From: Bacteroidota bacterium
GTDB taxonomy: Bacteria > Bacteroidota > Bacteroidia > Bacteroidales > Paludibacteraceae
Assembly (NCBI GenBank): GCA_030706465.1
Contig: JAUZOM010000022.1
Location: 1-34,922, forward strand
DNA length: 34,922 nucleotides
Direction of reading: 5' to 3'
Positions 7,818 to 17,243 of this stretch are shown piece by piece. The notes below the pieces were generated by a model. The model was not told the origin of the DNA, did no database searches, and saw only the letters and a program-made list of their open reading frames with translations. The translations under genes were made by a program, and so were the position numbers. Position 1 is the first letter of the stretch. Each line of letters opens with the position of its first letter.

Positions 7818-10190
7818 TTAAAGCTTTACGGATATCTTCGTTCCATTGTATTTTATTGCCTTGGCTGGCTTTAAAACAGATTGGATACCCAGGCCGTTTT
7901 TCTGATCAATCTTTACGACATTAAAAGTACGGTTTTTAACCATTCCGGGAAAGCATCCTTTTCTGTCTTCGATGGTCAGGTTCTGGCTTGCATTGTCCCA
8001 TTTGAAGTTGATAACAGCATAGACGCCATTTTCGTAATTATAGTTGTCATTTTCGTCTTCATAAAGTGTAAACTCTGCATCGGCACCCGGATATATGCGA
8101 AGTTCGAGTTGGCTGTCATCTCTTTCATTTGAATATTGCCTTAACGAACCCATCGGCAGAATAGAACCGGCCTTAACATAAAGTGGCATGATATCTATAG
8201 GTGCTTCACGCTGAAAATTCTGCCCGCCGGCCAGCTTTTTCCCTGTCCAGAAGTCAAACCAATCGCTACCCGATGGTAAATACACTTTCCATGTTTTCAC
8301 TTTTTCAAAACTGGTTTGCGTGGTTTTGTTTTTCTCAACAATGTACATTGAATCCGTGACCGGGCAAACCAAAATCGATTTTCCAAACAGATATTCGTTG
8401 TTGATATCGTAGACTTTCTTGTCATTGGAGAAGTCCATCACCAGTGGCCTCATAAAGGTTGAAGCCTTCGAAGTCACTTCCCATGATGTGGAGTAAATGT
8501 AAGGCAGCAAGCGATAACGCAGATTGATGAATTTATCGATTACATCAAAGGCCCAGTAACCTTTCTGTCCAAACTGATAGATTTCGCGAGGAGTATCGGT
8601 ACCATGCGAACGGAACATCGGACAAAAAGCTGCAAACTGAAGCCAACGAACATAAAGCTCCTGGTATGCAGGATCTTTCACACCCAGAGGGTAATGTTTC
8701 CCGGTAAAGAAGCCACCGATATCGGTGTTCCAATAAGGGATTCCGCTTATCGACATGTTAAGTCCATTGGAAATCTGATTGTGTAGTACATCCCATCGCC
8801 CTTGGATGTCACCCGACCAGGTAGTTGTAGCATTTCGTTGTTGCCCTGCAAAAGCAGAACGGGTGAGAATAAACACGCGTTTATCAGACGTCACTTTACG
8901 TTGGTGTTCGTAGACACCCAGTGTGGTTTGCAGGGGAAAGGCATTACAAACTGAACTGAAAGAACCGAGAAAAGTTTTGTTCTCACTTCCCGTGGATTTT
9001 GGATTCATTTGTTCGGGCTCGGTTGCATCAAGCCACCAGCCGTCCATACCAAGTGAGAAGATATTCTGGTTCATATAACGCCAATAAATATCACGGGCCC
9101 GGGGGTTGAATGCATCGTATACTTGTACATCGGGTGTTATGGGCCATGTGACAAGATCGAGCAACATGCCGTTTTGCTTAAATTCATTGAAGATTTTTGT
9201 CTTTACGCCAAATGATGGCCAGACAGAGATAATGATGTGTGCATTTAACCCATGTACGTTGTCAATCATTTGTTTGGGTCTTGGGAACAGCGGATTTCCA
9301 AATTCGGTTGAGTTCCAAACTTGATTACCCGATCCCCAGTATTGCCAATCCTGAACGATACCATCTAACGGTACATTTAATGCGCGATATTTCTTAATAA
9401 CATCAATCAGCTCGGTTTGCCCTTTATAACGTTCGCGGCTCTGCCAATAACCAAAAAGCCATCGTGGATACATGGGAGCCTGTCCGGTAAGATCACGCCA
9501 GGCAGCCAACCCCTTGTTGGCATCGTCACTTCTCAGGAAATAGTAATCTACACAATTTCCTGCTGCCGACTCAAAGGAGGTACCTGCAGGCTTATCCTCA
9601 AAAACGGTTGAAGAGGTATTGTCCCAAAACAGGCCGTAACCATTGGTCGAGTAGAAATAAGGGATGTCAATCTGCATGTTTGCCTGTTGCAGTGTAAGCC
9701 GTTGGTTACGCTGGTTCATACTTCCTTTCTGGTGTTGCCCCAATCCATAGATAGCCTCATCAGGCGTAAGTTGAAACGACTGACTGACTACTAAAGATTT
9801 CTCCAAAGCATCTTTTGAACGAACAAAACTGGCCCCCGGTTCTTTTTCGGCAAGTAGAAGTTTATCTGTCTTACTGAAAAACCGTATTTGTCCGCTTTTC
9901 AGGTCAATGCTAAGATTAAGTTTATTCCCGGAAACTTTTATGGAGTTACCGGATTGCTTTATCTGAAGATCAACTTTCGCAGGTGTTTTAATCACCGAAA
10001 AGCTCTTCTTGTTTACTGTTGAGCCTGTTGGCGACTTCAAAATACGTACGATATCGTTATTGAAAAACTGAACTTCAATGTCCAAAGCATTGATGGTTGT
10101 CTTCAACCCAAGATCAGTTTTTTGATAATTTTGAGCCGGTGTGAAAAGATACGTTGTTATGAAAATGAATAGCAAACAGACTTTTTTCAT
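7818..10190 (-). CDS. GH31 alpha-glycosidase, alpha-xylosidase-like
   Basis: The 790-aa exported enzyme has a signal peptide ending near LFTPAQ (20). An N-terminal beta-sandwich runs to about 230 (IYGLGQHQKGSMNQRN). The (beta/alpha)8 barrel carries nucleophile D388 in GMDGWWLDATEPE and acid/base D461 in WSGDIQGRWD. A C-terminal beta region follows from about 600. The WWxDATEPE signature is the one I associate with bacterial GH31 alpha-xylosidases of the CjXyl31A/BoGH31A type, although the PA14 insert of those proteins is absent. Alpha-xylosidase or a related alpha-glycosidase (glucose, galactose) are both possible. The stop of the GH110 gene lies 5 bp upstream, so the two are probably translationally linked. 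The substrate is inferred only. Confidence 0.9.
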   Translation of the reverse strand: MKKVCLLFIFITTYLFTPAQNYQKTDLGLKTTINALDIEVQFFNNDIVRILKSPTGSTVNKKSFSVIKTPAKVDLQIKQSGNSIKVSGNKLNLSIDLKSGQIRFFSKTDKLLLAEKEPGASFVRSKDALEKSLVVSQSFQLTPDEAIYGLGQHQKGSMNQRNQRLTLQQANMQIDIPYFYSTNGYGLFWDNTSSTVFEDKPAGTSFESAAGNCVDYYFLRSDDANKGLAAWRDLTGQAPMYPRWLFGYWQSRERYKGQTELIDVIKKYRALNVPLDGIVQDWQYWGSGNQVWNSTEFGNPLFPRPKQMIDNVHGLNAHIIISVWPSFGVKTKIFNEFKQNGMLLDLVTWPITPDVQVYDAFNPRARDIYWRYMNQNIFSLGMDGWWLDATEPEQMNPKSTGSENKTFLGSFSSVCNAFPLQTTLGVYEHQRKVTSDKRVFILTRSAFAGQQRNATTTWSGDIQGRWDVLHNQISNGLNMSISGIPYWNTDIGGFFTGKHYPLGVKDPAYQELYVRWLQFAAFCPMFRSHGTDTPREIYQFGQKGYWAFDVIDKFINLRYRLLPYIYSTSWEVTSKASTFMRPLVMDFSNDKKVYDINNEYLFGKSILVCPVTDSMYIVEKNKTTQTSFEKVKTWKVYLPSGSDWFDFWTGKKLAGGQNFQREAPIDIMPLYVKAGSILPMGSLRQYSNERDDSQLELRIYPGADAEFTLYEDENDNYNYENGVYAVINFKWDNASQNLTIEDRKGCFPGMVKNRTFNVVKIDQKNGLGIQSVLKPAKAIKYNGTKISVKL

Positions 10191-10195
10191 TTTAA

Positions 10196-12124
10196 TTATT
10201 TTTTTGTTTTATACTCCATCTCAGCCTTCATATTGATGTATTTATCGATATACTTGCTGTCATCACGCGTTACTGTAAGTCCTTGATCATCTCCCAGCTT
10301 TAAATCGGACGGCAACATAAAGGTTGTAGTAATATTTTTACCCAGAAAATCATTTGAAAATTTATTCCCCAAAATATTGACATTGCGGCAACCCTCTAAC
10401 AAAAAGTTAGACTTAATCCACGCGTAAGGCTTGTAGGTATATGTACGCGTCAGGGTGTTGTTGGTAAACTGTAGGTTGCCAACTGAACGGGCACGCAGGA
10501 CGGGGTAATCAAAAAAGTTAAACTTGTTATTTGTGATGATAATATTGCGATGATAGGGTAACCCCGTTTCTGTAGTCGGCCTGAATGAAGGCGTGATTGT
10601 GATTACAGCTTCTCCCCACTCCCATTTCCCGCCAAACTGAGATCCGGATGTAAGGCAATCATCAAACACATTATTTTGAATCTTCACGTTTTCAACGGCC
10701 CCGGATTCCAACCAAAACTGAAAGTCGCCCTCTATCAAGATCGCCGTACCGGCGGTGTTAAAATAGTTGTTTTCGATCACAACCCGCTTGGGGGTAGTGG
10801 CTCGAATACCGGTAGCCCGGTGGCGTTTCAGTATTTTGTTGTTGCGGACTTCAACTTCGGCCAACCACTCTGCACTTTCAATGGCATCATATTCGCCAAT
10901 AAATTCAGGTAGTTTTCCTTCAAACTCAATATGTATAATCCCGGTATAAAAATTCCCCTTATCCAACTTGACAGACTTCACCTTGCCCATGGCTGCACGC
11001 TGTCCTGTTTTATGATTGACAAACCAGACCTTATCTCCCGGCGCAAAGAAGGTCCCCTTCAAAGAGAGTACCTCCAAAGTATTTTTGTTGATTACATCGT
11101 TAACCAGGCAATACATATTGTGAACATTGATGTAGTCATCACCGCCGCCATTGTATTCGCTATTTTCTATTTTAATAAGACCCTTGCACCCTTTAATGTG
11201 AAAACCATCCGCCATATTTGAGAAAAGTCGTCCTTTAGATTTTCTGGCTATTATATCAACTTTATCAATAGAAATGTTCTCTGTGAAAGTTGCTTTAACC
11301 CCCATGCTACCGCCATGGTAGATCGTAACATTTTTCATCTTTACATCTTTACATCTGTCAAAATCGAAAGTGCACACGACATAGATACCATGATACATTG
11401 TAATGATATCACTTACATGAGGTTTGCGTTCCCATTTAAACGGGCCGTTAAACCGGATAGTCCCCGGAACTATTTCTGTGGCCTTTCCTTTAAAATAATC
11501 GCCTGCTGAATTATCGTGTGTACACGGAATAATTTTACCGGATGCCTTTTCAAACATTTCGTTGTCCTGGCAAAGATCCGTTCTCCATCCTTCGCCTGTA
11601 TAAAACACCTTCCCGTTATCAATTTCATAAGGATATTGCACTTTATCAATTTTGAGATCCACATAATTATCCGTAACCGTCATGAATTCTCCTTGTGTAA
11701 CCATCGGCCTATCCCAATCAATGGCAAAATTCGTAAAAGTGATGTTTTCACAATTATCAATTATAAAAGGAGCTGTCCGTCCATGCATGATGAATTCGGC
11801 TCCTTGCCCATCAATGGTTAAATTTTTGAGATTTCTGATAATAACACACTTATAGGTTGCCATAGAGTATCCTGCCGGTATATCAGCCAGAAAATCGTAA
11901 CGCCCTTTAGGGAAAACGATTGTTGTTGAAGAATAATTCTTTGCCTCTTCCAGCGCTTTCATGAAATATGGAATAGCATTCTCTTTTGTGTTGGGTTGTA
12001 GGCCGTATTTTGTAATATTAATTACTTCAGCCCTTGCTATTCCCAATGAAAAGAAGCATGCCAAGGCTATTAGCATACTTTTTATCATTGTACTTTTAGG
12101 TTTTTGAACTATCGAATTGTACAT
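10196..12124 (-). CDS. GH110 alpha-1,3-galactosidase-like beta-helix enzyme
   Basis: The 642-aa exported right-handed parallel beta-helix protein matches GH110. It has an opening INITKYGLQPNTKENA, the FPKGRYDF strand, LTIDGQGAEFIMHG (102-115) and the segment FTNFAIDWDRPMVTQG (130-145). Acidic clusters are NMADGFHIKG (D306) and GGGDDYINVHNMY (D329/D330). Their spacing and context fit the catalytic region of this inverting family, which removes terminal alpha-1,3-galactose from blood-group-B-like or linear alpha-Gal epitopes, or from carrageenan-type galactobiose. An alternative ATG at 12088 (MIKSMLIALACFF) gives a more compact signal peptide and may be the true start. It lies between GH2 and GH31 with gaps of 30 and 5 bp. 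It is the best clue that the substrate carries alpha-galactose. Confidence 0.85.
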   Translation of the reverse strand: MYNSIVQKPKSTMIKSMLIALACFFSLGIARAEVINITKYGLQPNTKENAIPYFMKALEEAKNYSSTTIVFPKGRYDFLADIPAGYSMATYKCVIIRNLKNLTIDGQGAEFIMHGRTAPFIIDNCENITFTNFAIDWDRPMVTQGEFMTVTDNYVDLKIDKVQYPYEIDNGKVFYTGEGWRTDLCQDNEMFEKASGKIIPCTHDNSAGDYFKGKATEIVPGTIRFNGPFKWERKPHVSDIITMYHGIYVVCTFDFDRCKDVKMKNVTIYHGGSMGVKATFTENISIDKVDIIARKSKGRLFSNMADGFHIKGCKGLIKIENSEYNGGGDDYINVHNMYCLVNDVINKNTLEVLSLKGTFFAPGDKVWFVNHKTGQRAAMGKVKSVKLDKGNFYTGIIHIEFEGKLPEFIGEYDAIESAEWLAEVEVRNNKILKRHRATGIRATTPKRVVIENNYFNTAGTAILIEGDFQFWLESGAVENVKIQNNVFDDCLTSGSQFGGKWEWGEAVITITPSFRPTTETGLPYHRNIIITNNKFNFFDYPVLRARSVGNLQFTNNTLTRTYTYKPYAWIKSNFLLEGCRNVNILGNKFSNDFLGKNITTTFMLPSDLKLGDDQGLTVTRDDSKYIDKYINMKAEMEYKTKK

Positions 12125-12154
12125 AATATGGGTTGAATGAATTCTCTTTCAGCT

Positions 12155-14998
12155 TTATTTTAGCGAACAATTTAGTCCATCAGCAACAATTTTTACTCCT
12201 GTGATTTTATTCAAAGCCGGAATATTGATTTCGATTTTTTTATTTTGATTCGGTAAAAGGCTAAAATAGCCATCGGAAGCATAAGCAGGTAAAATTATTT
12301 CTCCTGTTGCCGAATTCACAACATTCAATTTAATAAAAGTGGCTATATTCTTTCCTGTATTTTTAATTTTGCAGGAAATCATGTTGTTCTCTTTTTTAAC
12401 ATTTGAAAGAGCCAGTCTAGTGCTGTTAATCTTTCCTAAATCCGGGGGCGATACATCATATTGATCTTTTAGCCAATAATCATTTTCAGATATCAATTTA
12501 TCATTACTGCCCGTAAGTGTAAGCCTGAATAACACCAATCCTGAGTTATTCTGAGGAATATCGGTTACCCACAAATCCGTTTTGGCGTTCGCAGGAACAT
12601 CAACTTTCTCTTCGTGTGTCATGAGTTGTTTGCCGGAAGTATTAAAGATAGTCAATTTAGCTTTCGCATTTTTGATTTCCTTTAGCGATGCATTAATCAC
12701 AACTACTTTATGGTTATTCAGATTCCATTGTATATGCTGTGGCTCGCATCCTTTTTTGCTTCCGTAGAATGAGCCGAAAGTTTCGTAGTCGTAAGAATAG
12801 GTCTGCCACATCATGCTTGGCCATGCAGGATGAGACATCCAGAGCAGTACCCCGCTGGCATTATTCCACAGTTTATGATTCCAGGCTTCAAACATGGCAC
12901 GGTGATTATTGAAATTTAGAACCTGTGCACGTTTACAAAACTCTTCTGCATTCTGACAACTGTCTTTACCCAAAGCATTTATGCGTCTAATATACTCTTT
13001 CCAGTCGTATCCATTTAAGTGCAAATCGTGATAATACCAGACATCGCTGATTGGCCATATATCCTCCTTAGCAATAAATTTTTTCAGGGTTTGATAAGCA
13101 GGCATAGATATTGTTCCGAACTCAGTGTTGAAACCATCTGCAATGTTGTTATAGTATTTTATTGGATCCGGGAAAAACTGATGAGGACCACTGATCAACA
13201 TATTTATAACAACAGAATTACCTATATAGTGTCTGGAGCCATCTTCTTTGGCGATAAGTTGTTGTATTCGTTCTTCCAATTCAGCAGGAGCATATCCCTC
13301 ATTTCTTGCACACCAAAGTGCAATCGATGGATGATTCCGGAATCGTTTCACAATCTCGGTAGTATTTTGCATGAAAAGATCATTATCTGCAGGGTTCAGA
13401 TTGTGTCCTCCGGTAGACATTGAAAAGTCATTCCAAACCAACATACCATATTTATCGCAAAGGTTATAGAAACTTTCTTCAGTAGACTCACCGGTCCAGT
13501 TGCGAATCATATTGAAATTTTCCTCCTTATGTAATCTGAAGTAGGGTTCCAGAAATTCGTTTGAAGTATTTTTCATGGCATCATCCATACCCCAATTTCC
13601 ACCCTTACAATAGATCGGTTTACCGTTTACCTTGATCACCAAAAAAGGATTTCCTTGTTCAACTTCGGTAAAATTGGTTAAATCGACGCCCTCTCTGACT
13701 TTGGCTATTACGGTATTTTTATATGTGTTACCATAAGGCCTGCAGTTTAGGAAATCAAAAAGCGGTGTCTCTTTCTGCTTAACATCAGTAGGTGAATATT
13801 CAATTCGCCAATCTTGTTTATTGGCAACATCGACTGTAAACTGATATGAAAGCTCACGGATACCAAACTGAACGTTTTTTGTAAATAATGTCTCGCCCTG
13901 ATTTGATGCCGTGATTTTCAACGTATATAATGACTGTTTTCCATAACCATTAGGCCACCATAAACGAGGGTTTCTTAGATTTAAAGCAGGAAATTCATCT
14001 GAGGAGAAAATCACCAACCTGTTCTCTTTTGGATTCAACGTTATTTGCTTATGAACATCTATCCCTTCAGTATTACAGGCCAGGTCAAAGGTTTGTTTTT
14101 CATCCCCCGAGTTGTAGAGAGGCGCTTTAATAATAATTTTCGCAGAAGTAGTATCTGGCAAAGGCAGATCTGTAATTACCTGCGGGTCTTTCAGCTCAAC
14201 ATCACTGTTTAAACAAAGTCTTACATCCTGCCAAATACCAATATTTCTATCCCTGATACCAGGCACCCAATCCCAGCCTTCAGATGAAATAAAGGTAGGG
14301 CCATCCAAACAAAGAAGACCGCCATTAGGCCCCCAGCCTGCTTTGTTCTCTTCGTGTGGAATTCCTGCATTGTTTGGAGGATAAATATGAACTGCCAGAA
14401 CATTGTTTGTGCTTTTAAGCAGATTGCGTGTATCAAAATAGCCTCTTTTAAATGCTCCGGCAATGTTACCAAGCAATTTCCCGTTTAACCAGATATCTGC
14501 TCTGTAGTTAATACCATTAAACAATAAGTGTGATAGCTTTTTCGTCTCTGTTGTCGGAACATCAAACTTTACCCTGTACCACCAATCCATCCGGCACAAC
14601 GTATCAGGAATATAAAGATTATTTAGTCCATAATACGGGTTGGGATATACGCCCTGGTTGACCAATGTGGTTAAAACAGTACCGGGAACCGTTGCATTGT
14701 ACCATTCCGCTGTGTTATATGTATTATCCATTATTGGTTGCGCAACGGTTTTGTTTCCGTCTGTCAGCTCCCAACCAGATGCAATGATATACTGGTCATC
14801 TTTATCATACCGAAGAGTGCCTTTTAAATCCTGCTTCTTCAAACGGACAGTTTGAGGAACAGGGGCTTTTGACTTAGGTAACTCGGTCGGGGCCTGCTTT
14901 TGCGCTAATCCATAATTGGGTTTAAAATTAAATTGTGCGAAAGCAGTATTGATTATTCCACAAAGAAACAAAAACAAAAAAGCTATCCTTATCTTCAT
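12155..14998 (-). CDS. GH2 glycosidase, exo-glucosaminidase/mannosidase-like
   Basis: The 947-aa exported GH2 enzyme has a signal peptide ending at AFAQ (about 22). The N-terminal sugar-binding jelly roll (residues about 65-265) includes NGINYRADIWLNGKLLG and HIYPPN. An immunoglobulin-like domain follows. The catalytic barrel runs from about 450 to 770, with RNWTGESTEE, acid/base E567 in CARNEGYAP and nucleophile E626 in DGFNTEFGT. Extra C-terminal Ig-like domains follow. The arrangement and length resemble exo-beta-D-glucosaminidases (CsxA type) and endo/exo beta-mannosidases rather than classical beta-galactosidases; exact specificity is open. It lies 10 bp after the GH31 stop. A close paralogue on the plus strand (28683-31563) shares long near-identical stretches such as GPTFISSEGWDW but is frame-disrupted. 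Confidence 0.9.
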   Translation of the reverse strand: MKIRIAFLFLFLCGIINTAFAQFNFKPNYGLAQKQAPTELPKSKAPVPQTVRLKKQDLKGTLRYDKDDQYIIASGWELTDGNKTVAQPIMDNTYNTAEWYNATVPGTVLTTLVNQGVYPNPYYGLNNLYIPDTLCRMDWWYRVKFDVPTTETKKLSHLLFNGINYRADIWLNGKLLGNIAGAFKRGYFDTRNLLKSTNNVLAVHIYPPNNAGIPHEENKAGWGPNGGLLCLDGPTFISSEGWDWVPGIRDRNIGIWQDVRLCLNSDVELKDPQVITDLPLPDTTSAKIIIKAPLYNSGDEKQTFDLACNTEGIDVHKQITLNPKENRLVIFSSDEFPALNLRNPRLWWPNGYGKQSLYTLKITASNQGETLFTKNVQFGIRELSYQFTVDVANKQDWRIEYSPTDVKQKETPLFDFLNCRPYGNTYKNTVIAKVREGVDLTNFTEVEQGNPFLVIKVNGKPIYCKGGNWGMDDAMKNTSNEFLEPYFRLHKEENFNMIRNWTGESTEESFYNLCDKYGMLVWNDFSMSTGGHNLNPADNDLFMQNTTEIVKRFRNHPSIALWCARNEGYAPAELEERIQQLIAKEDGSRHYIGNSVVINMLISGPHQFFPDPIKYYNNIADGFNTEFGTISMPAYQTLKKFIAKEDIWPISDVWYYHDLHLNGYDWKEYIRRINALGKDSCQNAEEFCKRAQVLNFNNHRAMFEAWNHKLWNNASGVLLWMSHPAWPSMMWQTYSYDYETFGSFYGSKKGCEPQHIQWNLNNHKVVVINASLKEIKNAKAKLTIFNTSGKQLMTHEEKVDVPANAKTDLWVTDIPQNNSGLVLFRLTLTGSNDKLISENDYWLKDQYDVSPPDLGKINSTRLALSNVKKENNMISCKIKNTGKNIATFIKLNVVNSATGEIILPAYASDGYFSLLPNQNKKIEINIPALNKITGVKIVADGLNCSLK

Positions 14999-15008
14999 AT
15001 TTTCATTA

Positions 15009-17147
15009 TTACATTTTTACCTTCAGTTGATTGGCTTTCAACCAACCCTTTTCTAACACTTTTGATTTTGTTATCAGTTTTATTTTGAACAATTTAGTCT
15101 TCGTTTTAAGTGTTCCCGCAGTTTGTTTTACATCTATATTAACCATATTGTCTTTTGTTATGGCCGTAAAAGTCCACATGACGTACTCTCCTTTTTTATA
15201 ACCAAAGCCATCATTTGCATCTTCATACAAACTACCGGTAGCCCGCCCCTTTGCATCCAACGAAATGAATAATGTAAGCGAGTCCGTACTATACTGGGCA
15301 GTACTTTGAATCAGATTTCCGACCGGTACTATTGATCCTTCCCGCTGTAAAATATCTGCCTGGTATTTATCGTTTTTACTGTCCTCACCATTTACTGAAA
15401 TCGTCTTCCAGTTACCCTTGGGGATCAAATTATTTTTAGCCCACTTAGGTACAATCAAAAGATTGTCTCCCAATAAAAAGTTTTCGTCATCTGTACGTAA
15501 CTTCAGATCTTTTATATCAGCAAAAAATGTAGGTCGCATTACCGGCATGCCTGTTGTTGCAGCTTCATGGAACAGTGTATAGATATATGGCATCAACCGA
15601 TAACGTCTGTTAATTGCCGTTTGACATGCTTTTTCCACTTCAGGGCCAAAGGCCCATGGCTCTTTATTGTTTGTTCCTTTTGCAGCATGCCCCCTTGCAA
15701 ATGGAAAGAAGACACCCATTGACATCCATTGGGCAAATAAATCCGGGGATGTTTTATCGCCAAATCCGCCAATATCCGGACCGTTAAATGCTTGTCCCGA
15801 AAGGCCAAAATTAAGCGACATCGGTATCGACATTTTCATGTGCTCAACAGTTCCCAAATTGTCACCTGTCCATGTTGCACTGTACCGTTGGCTACCCAAG
15901 TAACCAGACCGGGAGAGTACAAACGGACGCTTATCAGGATTTGCTTTCAGTATTCCTTCCATGGTTGCTCTTACCATCAACATTCCATAGACGTTATGAT
16001 AGCGCAAATGACTTCCTTCGGGCAAACCACCTCCACCTCTGTTAATGTTATTCTCAGGCATTGTCCAGGTTGGCACATTGAAAACAGAAGGATCGTTCAT
16101 ATCGTTCCAGACACCATCAATCCCTGTAGCCATGAAATTTTTATATAAGCCGGACCACCACTCACGTGTCTTTGGTCTGGTGAAATCAGGAAAGACACAT
16201 TTACCCGGCCAAACCTCGCCAAGATAATCTTTACCTGTTGCATCCTTCACCCAATTATCCTGTTTGGTGCCTTCGTCATAAACAGAATATCCTTTTTCTT
16301 CTTTCACTCCCGGATCAATCATCCAAACGCCTTTCATTCCTCTTTTGTGGAGATAGTCATTCATCTCTGTCGGGTTCGGATATTTGGTTTTGTCGAAAGT
16401 AAATATTTTGAACTTGTCCATGTAATCAATGTCAAACCAAATCACATCACATGATATTTTATGATTAATGAAACCGTCGGCAACTTCTTTTGCCCTTGAA
16501 TCAGGCTCATACGACCATCGGCATTGCTGATAGCCCAGGCTCCAAAGCGGAGGCATATACATTTTCCCAATCAGACCGGATAAAGCCATAACTACCTCCT
16601 GTGGGGTTTTGCGTTCAATAATCACCACCCGAAAAGCAGGACCTTCCGAAATAAAACGAATGCTATCAGTCAGTATTAATTTCTGTTTCCAGGTATTATC
16701 GGCAATGATTCCAAATGCAGTACCATCCGCACGAACACCCAAAACCCATGGGTGCGTATGATACAGTCGTTTCCCATCGGCTCTCTTGTACCCCGGCGTA
16801 TCTGTATTCCATAGGTCTATTGTTGTGCCATTCCGCAAAAGAGGACCTGTAACTTCACCTGTACCGTAAAGACTTACACCCTCCCCAACAGGGAATGCTG
16901 CACAGGTCTCCTTTCCAACATGGTAAAAGGAGGGAACAAGTTTCCAACCTAAAGGAATTTCTCCAATAGCAGTAGGTTCTTTTTCAAATGCTAATGAGGG
17001 TAAGTTAGCACCCGGATTAAAATCAGAAGGATAGAAGATTGCAATCTGAGATCCAATAAGCTTATTCCGCTTCTCAATACTTTTACCGCCAGTAATTGCA
17101 AGAGATGCTACTAAAAGCATCACAATGGTTGCGTTGAATTTGTTCAT
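15009..17147 (-). CDS. GH31 alpha-glucosidase-like enzyme
   Basis: I take the start as the ATG at 17147 (MNKFNATIVMLLVASLA), because it begins a proper signal peptide. An earlier in-frame start at 17177 would add ten residues. The 712-aa protein has an N-terminal beta-sandwich with SLYGTGEVTGPLLRN, then CRWSYEPDSRAKEVADGF and WFDIDYMDKFKIFTFD. The nucleophile is D349 in GVWNDMNDPSVF, the acid/base D429 in ATWTGDN, and NGPDIGGFG follows. The WNDMNDP signature is typical of alpha-glucosidases, unlike the WWLDATEPE of the other GH31 in this operon. The two therefore probably hydrolyse different linkages. It is exported to the periplasm or surface. The 96-bp gap to the upstream gene shows no clear promoter. 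Confidence 0.92.
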   Translation of the reverse strand: MNKFNATIVMLLVASLAITGGKSIEKRNKLIGSQIAIFYPSDFNPGANLPSLAFEKEPTAIGEIPLGWKLVPSFYHVGKETCAAFPVGEGVSLYGTGEVTGPLLRNGTTIDLWNTDTPGYKRADGKRLYHTHPWVLGVRADGTAFGIIADNTWKQKLILTDSIRFISEGPAFRVVIIERKTPQEVVMALSGLIGKMYMPPLWSLGYQQCRWSYEPDSRAKEVADGFINHKISCDVIWFDIDYMDKFKIFTFDKTKYPNPTEMNDYLHKRGMKGVWMIDPGVKEEKGYSVYDEGTKQDNWVKDATGKDYLGEVWPGKCVFPDFTRPKTREWWSGLYKNFMATGIDGVWNDMNDPSVFNVPTWTMPENNINRGGGGLPEGSHLRYHNVYGMLMVRATMEGILKANPDKRPFVLSRSGYLGSQRYSATWTGDNLGTVEHMKMSIPMSLNFGLSGQAFNGPDIGGFGDKTSPDLFAQWMSMGVFFPFARGHAAKGTNNKEPWAFGPEVEKACQTAINRRYRLMPYIYTLFHEAATTGMPVMRPTFFADIKDLKLRTDDENFLLGDNLLIVPKWAKNNLIPKGNWKTISVNGEDSKNDKYQADILQREGSIVPVGNLIQSTAQYSTDSLTLFISLDAKGRATGSLYEDANDGFGYKKGEYVMWTFTAITKDNMVNIDVKQTAGTLKTKTKLFKIKLITKSKVLEKGWLKANQLKVKM

Positions 17148-17243
17148 CGTATTATTTTTAATGGTTTTACAAAACACAATAACCCTTTCAGAAATGGAAT
17201 TTTATGAAATGACTATTTTTTTGTAAAATCAACTTTTCCTCAT

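Noticed and set aside
13019-13423. 134-codon frame antisense to GH2
   Set aside because: It lies wholly inside a well supported GH2 gene on the other strand and has no family-like motifs.
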